Of a stretch of 36,932 nt of DNA, positions 16,697-23,903 are shown piece by piece (positions within the stretch are counted from its first letter, which is position 1; every line of letters starts with the position of its first letter). Position numbers and translations under genes: made by a program. Source of the DNA: Acidobacteriota bacterium (GTDB lineage Bacteria > Acidobacteriota > Blastocatellia > Pyrinomonadales > Pyrinomonadaceae); NCBI GenBank assembly GCA_018269075.1, contig JAFDVJ010000075.1, positions 395 through 37,326 of the forward strand, read 5' to 3'. The notes beneath the pieces were generated by a model. That model worked only from the letters and a program-made list of their open reading frames with translations, was not told the origin of the DNA and ran no database searches.

Positions 16697-17653
16697 ATGA
16701 ACGACATCCCCCGATTGATTGAAATGGCCCGCACGGTCAGCCGCGCGCGCGCCTTGAGCCGCAAGACTGAAAACGCGTATCTCAACCATATTCGGCGTTT
16801 TCAGAGTTTTCACGGCGGCCGCGATCTGACGCTGATCGGCGCGGGCGGCGTCAACGACTTTCTCAATCATCTGAAAAAAAACGAGAAGCTCGCCGCCGCC
16901 ACGCGGAATCAGGCGCTGAGCGCGCTCGCTTTTCTCTACCGCGAGGTGCTCGGTCAGGAAAACGCCGTCTGTCTGAAGGACGTCCGGCCGGCCGTGCCCG
17001 CCGGCCGGACGCCGGTCGTCTTTTCGCCCGGAGAGGCGCGCGCCGTGTTGTCGCGAATGCGCGGCGAGAACTTTCTGGCGGCGGCGCTGATGTACGGTTC
17101 CGGGCTCCGTTTGTCCGAAGCGGTCGCCCTGCGCGTCGGCGATCTCGATTTCGAAAACCGCGAGATCGTCGTCCGCCACGCGCGCACCGGCCGGCGCGAG
17201 CGGACGACGCTGCTCCCGCTCGCGCTGCGGCCCGCGCTCGAAAAACATCTCGCGAACGTCCGCTATCTGTTCGAGGACGATCTGCTGCTCGGGCACGGCG
17301 GCGCGCCGCTGCCGGAACGCGTCGCCCGCTACGCGCCGGCCGCCGGTTCGGAATGGCGCTGGCAGTTTGCCTTTCCGGCGCGCAGCGTAACGGGCGATGC
17401 GCCCGCTTATCGTCATCATCTCGCCGAATCGACCGTCCAGAAAGCGGTCGCCGAAGCGGTCCTGAAAACCGGTCTCAAACCGGCCGGCTGCCAGAGCTTT
17501 CGCTACGGCTTCGCCGCCCGGCTGTTCGAGCAAAACTGCGACGTTCGCCGGATCCAGTCGCTGCTCGGGCATAAGAACCTGAAAACGACCGTTTTTTATA
17601 TGCGGCTCGCGGCCGGCGAAAAAAGCGTCATTCAAAGCCCGCTCGACGTTTAG
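16697..17653 (+). CDS. Integron-integrase-like tyrosine recombinase with altered active site
   Basis: A 318-residue IntI-type recombinase, a site-specific DNA recombinase family. Residues 10-95 are the SAM-like N-terminal core-binding domain (RKTENAYLNHIRRF). Residues 105-310 are the catalytic domain and include the additional helix region special to IntI (about 195-240: LPERVARY, GSEWRWQFAFPARS, RHHLAESTVQKAV). Aligning to the IntI1 active site: R138 (GLRLSE), R269, H292 (LLGHKNLKTT) and nucleophile Y301 are present, but the catalytic lysine of the beta-hairpin is arginine (R163) and the HxxR histidine is glutamine (Q266). It may be weakened or specialised. No attI or attC site was found in the flanks, so it seems to be an orphan. 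Confidence 0.85.
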   Translation: MNDIPRLIEMARTVSRARALSRKTENAYLNHIRRFQSFHGGRDLTLIGAGGVNDFLNHLKKNEKLAAATRNQALSALAFLYREVLGQENAVCLKDVRPAVPAGRTPVVFSPGEARAVLSRMRGENFLAAALMYGSGLRLSEAVALRVGDLDFENREIVVRHARTGRRERTTLLPLALRPALEKHLANVRYLFEDDLLLGHGGAPLPERVARYAPAAGSEWRWQFAFPARSVTGDAPAYRHHLAESTVQKAVAEAVLKTGLKPAGCQSFRYGFAARLFEQNCDVRRIQSLLGHKNLKTTVFYMRLAAGEKSVIQSPLDV

Positions 17654-17741
17654 GGATTTCGATCCGACCGGCGTTTCTCCAACTTCCCGAACTTTCTTTT
17701 CCCGGCGTTCTGAACGATACTGAAACGGGATCGGTCGTTTT

Positions 17742-18047
17742 ATGGCTTATAAGATATCGCCGGAAGTCGAAGAGATTTTGAAGGAGTTGGTCAAAGACGC
17801 GGGCGGGGACGGGTTCGAGCGGATTCGCTGCCCGCTCTGCCGATGGCAGCCGACGGCCGAGAGCCGCTGGTGCTGCGCGTCGTCCGGCGAGCCGGAGAAT
17901 TTCGACGGCGGCTGCTATACGGTCTGGAACACGTTCGAGACGCGCGGGCGCTGTCCCGGCTGCAATCATCAATGGCGCTGGACGATCTGCCCGCGCTGTC
18001 ACGGGTGGTCGCTTCACAACGACTGGTACGAAAAGAACGCTTCGTGA
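17742..18047 (+). CDS. Small multi-cysteine zinc-ribbon protein
   Basis: A 101-residue protein with three cysteine pairs that look like stacked zinc ribbons: CPLC (about 30-33), CC and a lone C in the middle, CPGC (71-74) and CPRC (83-86). Tryptophans repeat around them (CRWQP, SRWCC, VWNTF, HQWRWTICPRCHGWS), ending HNDWYEK. I have the impression of a widespread small bacterial zinc-finger family with the WNTF-T-G-CP-C pattern but cannot name it. Function is unknown; nucleic-acid or protein binding is likely for such ribbons. It follows the recombinase by 88 bases and converges with the kinase gene with ten bases between stop codons. It could be a former integron cassette, but no attC is seen. 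Confidence 0.72.
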   Translation: MAYKISPEVEEILKELVKDAGGDGFERIRCPLCRWQPTAESRWCCASSGEPENFDGGCYTVWNTFETRGRCPGCNHQWRWTICPRCHGWSLHNDWYEKNAS

Positions 18048-18056
18048 GCGCTTTTG

Positions 18057-18971
18057 TTAAAGTCTCGTCAGTTCGTCGAACCGCCGGCGGCGCGTCTTAA
18101 CGAGCGACCGGAGACCGGCGAGCGCTTCGTCGAGATCGTCGCTCGCCGCGCGGCGGCAGTCGCTCGCCCATTCGATCGTCTGCAGGCACGCGAAGGCGAA
18201 GACGCGTTCGAGCAGGCCGCGCCGGTCCGGTTCGTCGAGCGCGGGCAGCAGCCGCGCGAGAAAATCCGTACCGTAATCCTCATAAATCCAGACGAGATCC
18301 CACGCCGGATCGCCGATCATTGCGTCGCCGAAATCGATGATGCCGGTCACCGCGCCCGTTTCTTCGTCGAACAATACGTGATCGGGCGAAAGATCGCCGT
18401 GGAGCAGACACGGCGCGAAGGCTTCGCTTTGGCCCGCCGATAAATACTCATCGATCGTCGTCTCGACGAACCGTCGTTCGGCGCGGCTCAGAACGTCGAA
18501 AAGATGCTCTTTCGCATCGTCGGCGAGCGCGCCGTACTGCGCGCGGTAATCGGTGGCCGGCACGCCGCAATCGGCGAGCGTTTGCGGGTCGAGCGCGTGC
18601 AGCTCGTTCAGAAACCGCGCGACCCGTCCGGCGCAGTCCGTCCGGCGCGCGTCATTCATCGCGAGGTAAAGCTCCCGCGAGAGCTCGCGGCCGCGCAGCA
18701 GCCGGTAGGCCGTAAACGGCGGCGCGGCGTCGAGCGCGGCGAGCTCCGGCACGGGAATCGAAAGCGTCAGCCGCGAAGCGATCCGCGGCAGCAGGCAAAA
18801 TTCCCGCGCGAGGCTCTGCGCGGCTTCGGCGTGACGCGCGAACCGGAAAACCCATTCCCCGTCGACGAGAAACGCGCGAAAGAAATCGCCCTCGCCGAGA
18901 AAGACGGCCGAGGCGGCCGGCCGGCCGGGCAGCGCGCGGCGAATCGGCTCGATTGGCGGATCGTTGTTCAT
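18057..18971 (-). CDS. APH-family (aminoglycoside phosphotransferase fold) kinase
   Basis: A 304-residue small-molecule kinase. Residues 20-50 are a nucleotide-binding lobe (AVFLGEGDFFRAFLV, VFRFAR), 191-198 HGDLSPDH is the catalytic loop with the base D193, and 212-217 IDFGDA is the Mg-binding motif; AWDLVWIYEDYG closes the pocket. This APH/choline-kinase superfamily includes antibiotic-inactivating kinases as well as homoserine, fructosamine and choline kinases. Nothing in the locus shows which substrate is used, so no resistance is claimed. The start codon lies just inside the GAGTCTT repeat block that follows upstream. Confidence 0.85.
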   Translation of the reverse strand: MNNDPPIEPIRRALPGRPAASAVFLGEGDFFRAFLVDGEWVFRFARHAEAAQSLAREFCLLPRIASRLTLSIPVPELAALDAAPPFTAYRLLRGRELSRELYLAMNDARRTDCAGRVARFLNELHALDPQTLADCGVPATDYRAQYGALADDAKEHLFDVLSRAERRFVETTIDEYLSAGQSEAFAPCLLHGDLSPDHVLFDEETGAVTGIIDFGDAMIGDPAWDLVWIYEDYGTDFLARLLPALDEPDRRGLLERVFAFACLQTIEWASDCRRAASDDLDEALAGLRSLVKTRRRRFDELTRL

Positions 18972-18973
18972 CG

Positions 18974-19230
18974 GAAGTCTTGAGTCTTGAGTCTTGAGTC
19001 TTGAGTCTGAGAGTCTGTTTGAATTTATAGTTTAAGGCGGCGAACGTGTTTTAATCGATCCACTAAAAACACTAAAAACACTAAATATCTTTAGTGTTTT
19101 TAGTGTTTTTAGTGGATCGAAAAACAAATGTCCGCCGTTCGGACGGTTGATGCCTTCAGCCAATCCGAACGAAAAACCCCGAGCGACGAAAGCGGACTTA
19201 AGACTCAAGACTCAAGACTCAAGACTCAAA
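18974..19230. repeat. GAGTCTT heptamer pair enclosing a perfect hairpin
   Basis: Left arm 18976-19009 is about four AGTCTTG units; right arm 19193-19228 is the complement (AAGACTC units). They enclose the 64-base hairpin at 19056-19119. The left arm starts three bases upstream of the kinase ATG, the right arm ends about ten bases from the radical SAM stop codon. The whole gap is therefore repeat. Confidence 0.8.
19056..19119. repeat. Perfect 30-bp-arm hairpin of CACTAAAAA units
   Basis: CGATCCACTAAAAACACTAA and continuing units form an arm of 30 bases, followed by TATC and its exact complement. Arms are three repeats of a 9-bp unit. It can fold as a very stable stem on either strand; with A/T-rich content it could also act as a bidirectional terminator between the kinase gene and the radical SAM gene, both on the minus strand. 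Confidence 0.8.
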
Positions 19231-19238
19231 ACCCGCCG

Positions 19239-20264
19239 TCATTCGGCCTTCAAAACCTGGGCGACGGTTTCTTTTTTTAACCCCTTGCCCTTGCGGTTGT
19301 TGTAGTCGTTCAAAGAGATCTGCGGGTCGCGCCACGCGTCGAGATGGCCGACCTGGTGGACGCACTGGATCGTGCAGGTGTCGGCGCACCATTTCTCGGT
19401 GATGTATTCGCGCTCCATATCGGCGCGCGTGTATTCGTGGAGCGAGATGCCGGGCGTGCCGCGCTGCTGCGAGCACCAGTGGACGAGGCCGTCCTCGCAG
19501 ACGTAGAGATAGCGCGCGCCGGCGCGGCAGCGCCATTTGTATTCCCGGCCCTCGACGAGCTCGTCCTGAAACCAGTTCCAACGCGCGTAACTGCGCGCGC
19601 CCTTGCGCTTGATCTCGTAATAGACTTCCTTCTCGCGCTCGGTCAGGCCCTTATTCAAGCCCATCTCGTCGTGGATCACGCCGACCGTCGACGAAAAGCC
19701 GAGTTCGCGCGCGCGGTTGGCGATGATCAGCGCTTCGTCCGGGTTCTTGACGCCGCCGCCGACGACCGAGTTGATGTTGACCTTGAATTTGGCGTGATCG
19801 CGCAGGTTGACGAGCTTCGCGTCCAGGACCTTGAGGCTCTTTTTCGAAACCTCGTCGGGCGTCACGTTGTCGATCGAGATCTGGAGATAATCGAGACCGG
19901 CCTCGTTGAGCTTCTGGATCTTGTCGACCTGAAAATAATAGCCGTTCGAGATCAGGCCGGCGATCATCCCGTGATGCCGGATGCGCGCGATGACGTCGTA
20001 GATCTGCGGGTGCATCATCGGCTCGCCGCCCGAGATGGTGACGACCGAAGTCCCGAATTCGGCGAGCTTGTCGATCCGCCGGAGCATCTCGTCGATCGGC
20101 ACCGGCTCGCTCGTCTTGTCGTACTCGTTGCAGTAAGTACACGACAGATTGCAGCGCCGCATCGGGACGATGTGGACGAGAACCGGATGTTTGGTCGAAG
20201 CGAAGGCTTTGACCGTATGCTTGACGCCGCGTGTAAAACGGCTGAAACTGCTGGCTTTCGGCAT
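19239..20264 (-). CDS. Radical SAM enzyme
   Basis: A 341-residue radical SAM protein. The 4Fe-4S/AdoMet motif is CNLSCTYC (C38, C42, C45), followed by the GGEP motif (TISGGEPMMHP) and later strands ISNGYY and DYLQISID of the partial TIM barrel. The C-terminal part has additional cysteines (WRCRAGARYLYVCEDG, HWCSQQRG, ADTCTIQC) in the pattern of a SPASM/twitch-like auxiliary cluster. The N-terminal 25 residues are basic. Which reaction it does is not evident; no precursor peptide gene or pathway partners are adjacent. A consensus promoter is 34 bases upstream. Confidence 0.85.
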   Translation of the reverse strand: MPKASSFSRFTRGVKHTVKAFASTKHPVLVHIVPMRRCNLSCTYCNEYDKTSEPVPIDEMLRRIDKLAEFGTSVVTISGGEPMMHPQIYDVIARIRHHGMIAGLISNGYYFQVDKIQKLNEAGLDYLQISIDNVTPDEVSKKSLKVLDAKLVNLRDHAKFKVNINSVVGGGVKNPDEALIIANRARELGFSSTVGVIHDEMGLNKGLTEREKEVYYEIKRKGARSYARWNWFQDELVEGREYKWRCRAGARYLYVCEDGLVHWCSQQRGTPGISLHEYTRADMEREYITEKWCADTCTIQCVHQVGHLDAWRDPQISLNDYNNRKGKGLKKETVAQVLKAE

Positions 20265-20297
20265 AGATTGAAATCGCGTTGTCGCGCTAAATGTGTA

Positions 20298-20326
20298 ATT
20301 ATAAGTTTTGCGGCCGATCTTTTCAA
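20298..20326 (-). promoter_or_regulatory. Sigma70-type promoter of the radical SAM gene
   Basis: On the minus strand TTGAAA (20321-20326), exactly 17 bases, then a perfect TATAAT (20298-20303). The predicted transcript starts near 20291, about 27 bases before the ATG. Confidence 0.7.
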
Positions 20327-20343
20327 ATCAACGGATTATAGAA

Positions 20344-20479
20344 ACGGAGCGCCGGCATCTCGGCCGGCAAACGTCGCGAAAGCGGCGTCAACGCGTTTCA
20401 TTTTACTTAAAAGTTAATTGTTAATGAGACGCCGTTTACGTTTTTCAAACGCATTGCCGGCAGGATGCCGGCGCTCCGT
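20344..20479. repeat. REPIN-like element
   Basis: ACGGAGCGCCGGCATC...CGGCCGGCA (20344-20369) is inverted at 20455-20479, enclosing 85 bases. The internal GACGCCGCTTTCGCGACGTT segment, read on the minus strand, resembles the interior of the element at 21760-21896, so the two belong to one family. Confidence 0.75.
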
Positions 20480-20640
20480 TCGTCGCGGATGAGCCTTTCC
20501 TTTAGATGCCTGATTCAGGCCTTGAGGGCGAAAGCGTTTTCACGCGCGGTCAATGACTTATCGCCTTTCCGCACCGGGTTTCGGCCCGCCGGCGAGAGCG
20601 TTCGACACCGCTTTCTACGAGTTTCGGCCCGCATCCGTAT

Positions 20641-20904
20641 GACCTTCTGCCCGCGATGGTCCAAGTCTCTGCCCACGGCAGTATAAGCTTCTGCCCACGG
20701 CAGTATAAGTCTCTGCCCGCGGCAGTATAAGCTTCTGCCCGCGGCAGTATAACCTTCTGCCCGCGGCAGTATAAGTCTCTGCCCGCGGTGACCCAAGTCT
20801 CTGCCCGCGGTGGTCCAAGCTTCTGCCCACGGTGGTCCAAGCTTCTGCCCACGGTGGTCCAAGTCTCTGCCCGCGGTGGTCTAAGTCATTGCCCGCGCCC
20901 CCCG
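20641..20904. repeat. 22-bp tandem repeat array, 12 units
   Basis: Twelve directly adjacent 22-bp units of the form AAGYYTCTGCCCRCGG followed by a variable tail. Units 2-6 end CAGTAT; units 1 and 7-11 end in GGTCC-like tails, and the last is degenerate. The first half of the array can fold locally because CTGCC and GGCAG are complementary; the second half cannot. All three minus-strand frames are open through it since 22 is not a multiple of 3, so apparent proteins here are translations of the repeat. There are no spacers, so it is not CRISPR. It lies in a long gene-free stretch (20265-21033). Confidence 0.9.
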
Positions 20905-20947
20905 AACCATCCGCCGCCCGCCGGAAATCGTCGCCCCAATGCGAAAA

Positions 20948-20971
20948 AGTTTTCCACACCTGTGGAAAACT
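20948..20971. promoter_or_regulatory. 24-bp palindrome with DnaA-box-like halves
   Basis: AGTTTTCCACA-CC-TGTGGAAAACT is a perfect inverted repeat with 11-bp arms. Each arm contains TTTTCCACA, one base from the DnaA box TTATCCACA. It sits between the 22-bp array and the DUF4177-like gene. It could be an operator or a DnaA-responsive site; only the symmetry is certain. Confidence 0.45.
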
Positions 20972-21033
20972 CAATTCGACAAAATCATAAAGCATCCCGT
21001 TTGCCATCCCGCCGCCGTTCGTTAACAGTCAAC

Positions 21034-21321
21034 TCAATCCTTTTTTCTTTTGAAAATATAAATCGGCCCTAAATCATCATCCGTTTTCTGCTCAATGGCG
21101 GTTAACTCCCATCCGTCGTCACCGAATTTATTCAACACTTCTTCACCGTTTATCACATTTACCGGGGATCCATTTTTATTTACAAGTCGTCTTAATGACC
21201 CATCGCGAGTCTTATATTCCCACATTTCCTTTTTCCCGGCCGTGGCGTTTTCATTGTAAGTAAAAAGCACAACCATTGCCAAAAGAAACAGATTAACAGC
21301 AAACCAGATTTTATTTTTCAT
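21034..21321 (-). CDS. Secreted DUF4177-like small protein
   Basis: A 95-residue protein with an N-terminal hydrophobic segment (residues 5-22) that is a signal peptide or anchor. The rest (about 33-92) has the DUF4177 pattern: WEYKTRDG, then LNKFGDDGWELTAIE and YIFKRKK at the end. Function of that family is not established. The start has a strong GGAGG ribosome binding site seven bases away. The gene is clearly more AT-rich than the GC-rich genes nearby, pointing to recent acquisition. The MITE-like element at 21356-21571 is 35 bases upstream; the other copy of that element is likewise just upstream of the AT-rich gene at 25336. Confidence 0.75.
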   Translation of the reverse strand: MKNKIWFAVNLFLLAMVVLFTYNENATAGKKEMWEYKTRDGSLRRLVNKNGSPVNVINGEEVLNKFGDDGWELTAIEQKTDDDLGPIYIFKRKKD

Positions 21322-21355
21322 AAATCATCCTCCATTTTTTATTCTTTTAAGATCG

Positions 21356-21571
21356 TACCTGGATGTCATAAAAACCCAGGAATTATCGGCTTACCCGCCA
21401 ATGCCTGAATGATCGTTCGAGTTCCGAAAGTTTGTTTAATTATCCACGAAAAACACGAAAGACACTAAATGATTTAGTGTCTTTCGTGTTTTTCGTGGAC
21501 AGTTAAACCGGCGAACCCATTCCGAAACCGCTCCTTTTCCAATCAGTTTCGTCGCCGACTTTATTGCAGCC
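21356..21571. repeat. MITE-like element, copy 1
   Basis: About 216 bp that recur at 25079-25293 with high similarity from TACC-GGAT-TCATAAAAAC to TCGTCGCCGACTTTATTGC. The centre (21443-21499) is a perfect hairpin with 27-bp arms and a TGA loop (units CACGAAAAA/CACGAAAGA). The right end adjoins the decayed LolA-like fragment; homology to the other copy stops there and homology to the LolA gene begins, which marks a junction. Confidence 0.75.
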
Positions 21572-21760
21572 GTTGATCGTGACGTTCTTCCGGATGCCGG
21601 TCAGGAGGATCGTGTCGGTGTCGTTTTCACCCGACAATCCCCATCGCCCAAACCAATCCGAAATCGGAAATCCGAAATCCGAAATCATTACTGTTAAAAA
21701 GAATTTGACGACAGCCCGCCCGTCGGTATTCACGTTGAAAATCAAGTCTGAAACCACCTG
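21569..21760 (-). pseudogene. Decayed third LolA-like paralog, interrupted by heptamer repeat
   Basis: Read on the minus strand, FNVNTDGRAVVKFFLT resembles the DIWVDKDGMPVQIKLT strand pair of the LolA-like protein at 21991-22677, and NDTDTILLTGIRKNVTING is nearly identical to its NDTDTILLTGIQKNVTING. Between them are about 20 residues (ISDFGF..., encoded around 21627-21687) made from a TTTCGGA heptamer repeat. The reading frame is kept across the insertion. Everything upstream has been replaced by a REPIN-like element and the C-terminus by the MITE-like copy, so only the C-terminal third of a gene survives. No functional product is expected. Confidence 0.65.
21653..21686. repeat. TTTCGGA heptamers inside the LolA-like remnant
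   Basis: Four AATCCGA/AATCGGA units, in frame with the surrounding remnant. Directly followed by CATTACTGTTAAAAAGA, which recurs inverted at 21928-21944 next to the heptamer block at 21946-21985. Confidence 0.7.
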
Positions 21761-21896
21761 ACTGGAGCGCGGGCATCCCTGCCGGCCTGAGCGCGACAGC
21801 GCGAAAATGCCTTTCATAACTGAGAAATGTCGAGGATTTGAAACGTTTCGACACCGCTTTCGCGGCGTGGCCGGCAAGGATGCCCGCGCTCCAGTC
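21760..21896. repeat. REPIN-like element bounded by larger inverted repeat
   Basis: GACTGGAGCGCGGGCATCCC and continuing bases (21760-21787) are inverted at 21869-21896 with one mismatch in 28. The interior shares TTTCGACACCGCTTTCGCGG with the element at 20344-20479 (reverse orientation). The whole is enclosed in a second, 17-bp perfect inverted repeat, 21686-21702 and 21928-21944. Confidence 0.8.
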
Positions 21897-21944
21897 CGCA
21901 ATTTTCCGGTTTTCCTTTAACCATCAATCTTTTTAACAGTAATG

Positions 21945-21985
21945 GTCCGAAATCCGAAATCCGAAATCCGAAATCCGACATCGGA
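21945..21985. repeat. TTTCGGA-family heptamer block
   Basis: Five AATCCGA units ending a few bases from the stop codon of the LolA-like gene at 21991. Confidence 0.75.
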
Positions 21986-21990
21986 TATCT

Positions 21991-22677
21991 CTAATCCTTG
22001 ATGATCTTCGTGCCGGCCTCGGGCGTGATCTTGAATTCCGAGCCGTTGATCGTGACGTTCTTCTGGATGCCGGTCAGGAGGATCGTGTCGGTGTCGTTGT
22101 TGGCGGCCGTCAGTTTGATCTGGACGGGCATTCCGTCTTTATCGACCCAGATGTCGGCGAGCTTAAACTTCTGCGCGGTCTTCGGCGTCAGTTCGAGATG
22201 CCACGTCGAGGTTCCGCCCGTGACCGTTTCCTCGCCGATGTATTTGATTTCGTAATTGGCCTTGAGCTGCGCCTTCGACATATTGATAAAGCCGAGCGAG
22301 CCGCTGACGTTGGTGCTCTTCTGCGCCTTGTCGGTGCTGCCGGTGTGCGCCACTTTCAGATTCGGCTGGTACAGAACGTACTGCTTGTCGATCACGGCGA
22401 GCGATTCGTTGGGCTTCTCCCAGTCGATCCGGAAATACGCGTTCTTGCCCTTCATCGGCAGATAGATCGCCTTGCCGTTGCGCGTCGTCGTGTCCTTGAG
22501 ACTCGATTCATACTCGGCCCGCGTGACGTTCGTCCGCAGCGAGGTCAGCGATTTGTAATGCGTTTCCATCCGTTTTAAAACTTCGTTGACGATCTGCGCG
22601 CGCGTCGTCGTCGCCGAAGACGCCAGCATCAAGCCGAGCGCGACGGCGATAAAACCGTATCTTAAATAATTCTTCAT
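21991..22677 (-). CDS. LolA-like periplasmic lipoprotein carrier, paralog 1
   Basis: A 228-residue exported protein of the LolA/outer-membrane lipoprotein carrier type. Residues 1-27 are a signal peptide ending TTTRAQ. The mature part starts with a helix (NEVLKRMETHYKSLTSL), then beta strands including YFRIDWEKPNESLAVIDKQYVLYQPN, a hallmark of the LolA half-barrel, TWHLELTPK and DIWVDKDGMPVQIKLTAA. LolA-type proteins shuttle lipoproteins across the periplasm. The protein is about 55% similar to paralog 2 by eye and sits 55 bases downstream of it. With the LolD-type ATPase at 23904 this may form a lipid or lipoprotein export set. Confidence 0.8.
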   Translation of the reverse strand: MKNYLRYGFIAVALGLMLASSATTTRAQIVNEVLKRMETHYKSLTSLRTNVTRAEYESSLKDTTTRNGKAIYLPMKGKNAYFRIDWEKPNESLAVIDKQYVLYQPNLKVAHTGSTDKAQKSTNVSGSLGFINMSKAQLKANYEIKYIGEETVTGGTSTWHLELTPKTAQKFKLADIWVDKDGMPVQIKLTAANNDTDTILLTGIQKNVTINGSEFKITPEAGTKIIKD

Positions 22678-22732
22678 AAATTACTCCTGAAATATTGGTC
22701 CGTATAATAGCGGGGAGTTTAATAAAATATTT

Positions 22733-23416
22733 TTAATCCCTGATGATCTTCGTGCCGGCCGACGGATTGATTTCGAAGTCCGGGCCGTTGAGCGTCGGGT
22801 TTTCCTCGACGCGGGTCAGCAGAACGGTCTGCGTATCGTTATTCGGCGCGGTCGTCCGCATCTGCACCGGCAGGCCGTCGCCGTTGACCCAGATGTCGGC
22901 GACCTTAAAGCTCTGTTTGCCGGTCGGCGTCAGTTCGAGATGAATCGCCGCGGTCGTGCCGTTGACCTTTTCCTCGCCGAGATATTTGATCGTGAACGAG
23001 CTTTTGATCTGCTCCCGCGACATGCTCAGCAAACCGAGCGGCCCGCTCGCGCCGGCCGACTTTGCGGCGCTGCCGGTCTTGCCGACGTGAAGCATGGATT
23101 GGCTCGGCTGATAAAGTTTATAGGTGTCGCCGATAACGGCGAACGATTCATTGGGCTTCGACCAGTCGATCCGAAAATATTTGGTATTCCCGTTTTTGAG
23201 ATAGATCATCCTGCCCTCGCGCGATTCCCGGTCGTTCAGATTGGATTCGTATTTCTCGTAAGTCACGTTCGAACGCATCGTGACCAGCCTTTGCCGGTAG
23301 GCCTCCATTCGCTTGAGAACCTCGTTGTTCTGCTGCGCGTGCGCGGTTCCGGTTAGAGCGGCCGAAATAAAGACGAAGGTAATCGCGATCAGACCGCGCT
23401 GTAAGATGTTTTTCAT
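22733..23416 (-). CDS. LolA-like periplasmic lipoprotein carrier, paralog 2
   Basis: A 227-residue paralog of the gene just downstream. I place the start at 23416 (MKNILQRGLIAITF) because it gives a signal peptide ending TAHAQ and has GGAG nine bases upstream; the frame is open for another 90 codons but that part looks non-coding. Shared features: NEVLKRMEAYRQRL helix, KYFRIDWSKPNESFAVIGD, HLELTP, DIWVNGDGLPVQM, and the same C-terminal AGTKII-D ending. Length and pattern fit the LolA family. Two intact copies plus a remnant at 21569 indicate local duplication. Confidence 0.82.
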   Translation of the reverse strand: MKNILQRGLIAITFVFISAALTGTAHAQQNNEVLKRMEAYRQRLVTMRSNVTYEKYESNLNDRESREGRMIYLKNGNTKYFRIDWSKPNESFAVIGDTYKLYQPSQSMLHVGKTGSAAKSAGASGPLGLLSMSREQIKSSFTIKYLGEEKVNGTTAAIHLELTPTGKQSFKVADIWVNGDGLPVQMRTTAPNNDTQTVLLTRVEENPTLNGPDFEINPSAGTKIIRD

Positions 23417-23544
23417 AAGAATTTTCTCCGTTATAAAAAAAGACGCCGAGGCTTTGATGCAAAATATCGCAAAAAAACTGCCCCGGTGCCGGCTAAACCT
23501 TGATTTGTAGCGAACTTCCGTTCGAACGGCGGCGTTCGGCCGGT

Positions 23545-23736
23545 TTACCGGCGCGCGGCGGCCGCCGCCCGGTCGACGGTCTCGACGGCCGGCCGAAGAT
23601 TCTCGTTCGTCAGCTTTTCGCGCCGTTCGAACCACGCTTTCGGCGTCAGAAAGATAAACAGAATGATCAAAAAGCACAGCAGATCCCACTGCCAGCTCGC
23701 CCGTTCGTATTTCCAGAGAATGATATCCCTAATCAT
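23545..23736 (-). CDS. Small single-pass membrane protein
   Basis: A 63-residue protein: ten polar/aromatic residues (KYERASWQWD), one hydrophobic helix (about 18-31, LLCFLIILFIFLTP), then a charged tail ending AAAAARR. The pattern YER-SWQ-D-LCFLI---FLTPK-WF resembles a short protein I recall from acidobacterial genomes, but the recall is not checkable here. A ribosome binding site is not obvious because the TTTCGGA repeat abuts the start. It lies between the ABC ATPase and the LolA-like genes in the same direction, so a part in the same export function is possible. Confidence 0.6.
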   Translation of the reverse strand: MIRDIILWKYERASWQWDLLCFLIILFIFLTPKAWFERREKLTNENLRPAVETVDRAAAAARR

Positions 23737-23737
23737 A

Positions 23738-23903
23738 TTTCGGATTTCGGATTTCGGATTTCGGATTTTTCGTTGTTCGGCTATTCCGCTTAAATTGGAA
23801 AATTCCGTAATCAGACCGATTTGTTTCTATTTTAACGATTCCCTCATAAATTCCAAACTTCTCTCTTCAGACCAATCCGAAATCCGAAATCCGCAATCCG
23901 CAA
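23738..23903. repeat. TTTCGGA heptamer pair
   Basis: Left arm 23738-23766 is four ATTTCGG units, right arm 23876-23903 the complementary AATCCGA/AATCCGC units preceded by CAGACC, the same arm-to-core junction as at 8255. The right arm touches the stop codon of the ABC ATPase. A ~110-base core of unremarkable AT-rich sequence lies between. Confidence 0.75.

Noticed and set aside
17654..17741. attC site after the integrase
   Set aside because: No paired GTTRRRY / RYYYAAC core could be found.
18057..18971. Antibiotic resistance kinase
   Set aside because: The APH fold covers many metabolic kinases; nothing here indicates an antibiotic substrate.
20641..20904. CRISPR-like array
   Set aside because: Units are contiguous 22-mers with no spacers and no cas genes nearby.
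20515..21007. Proteins read from the 22-bp array on the minus strand
   Set aside because: All three frames are open with the same repetitive peptide, as expected from a repeat whose period is not a multiple of three.
20900..21033. Replication origin
   Set aside because: Only two DnaA-box-like sequences in one palindrome; no dnaA/dnaN genes or AT-rich unwinding region.
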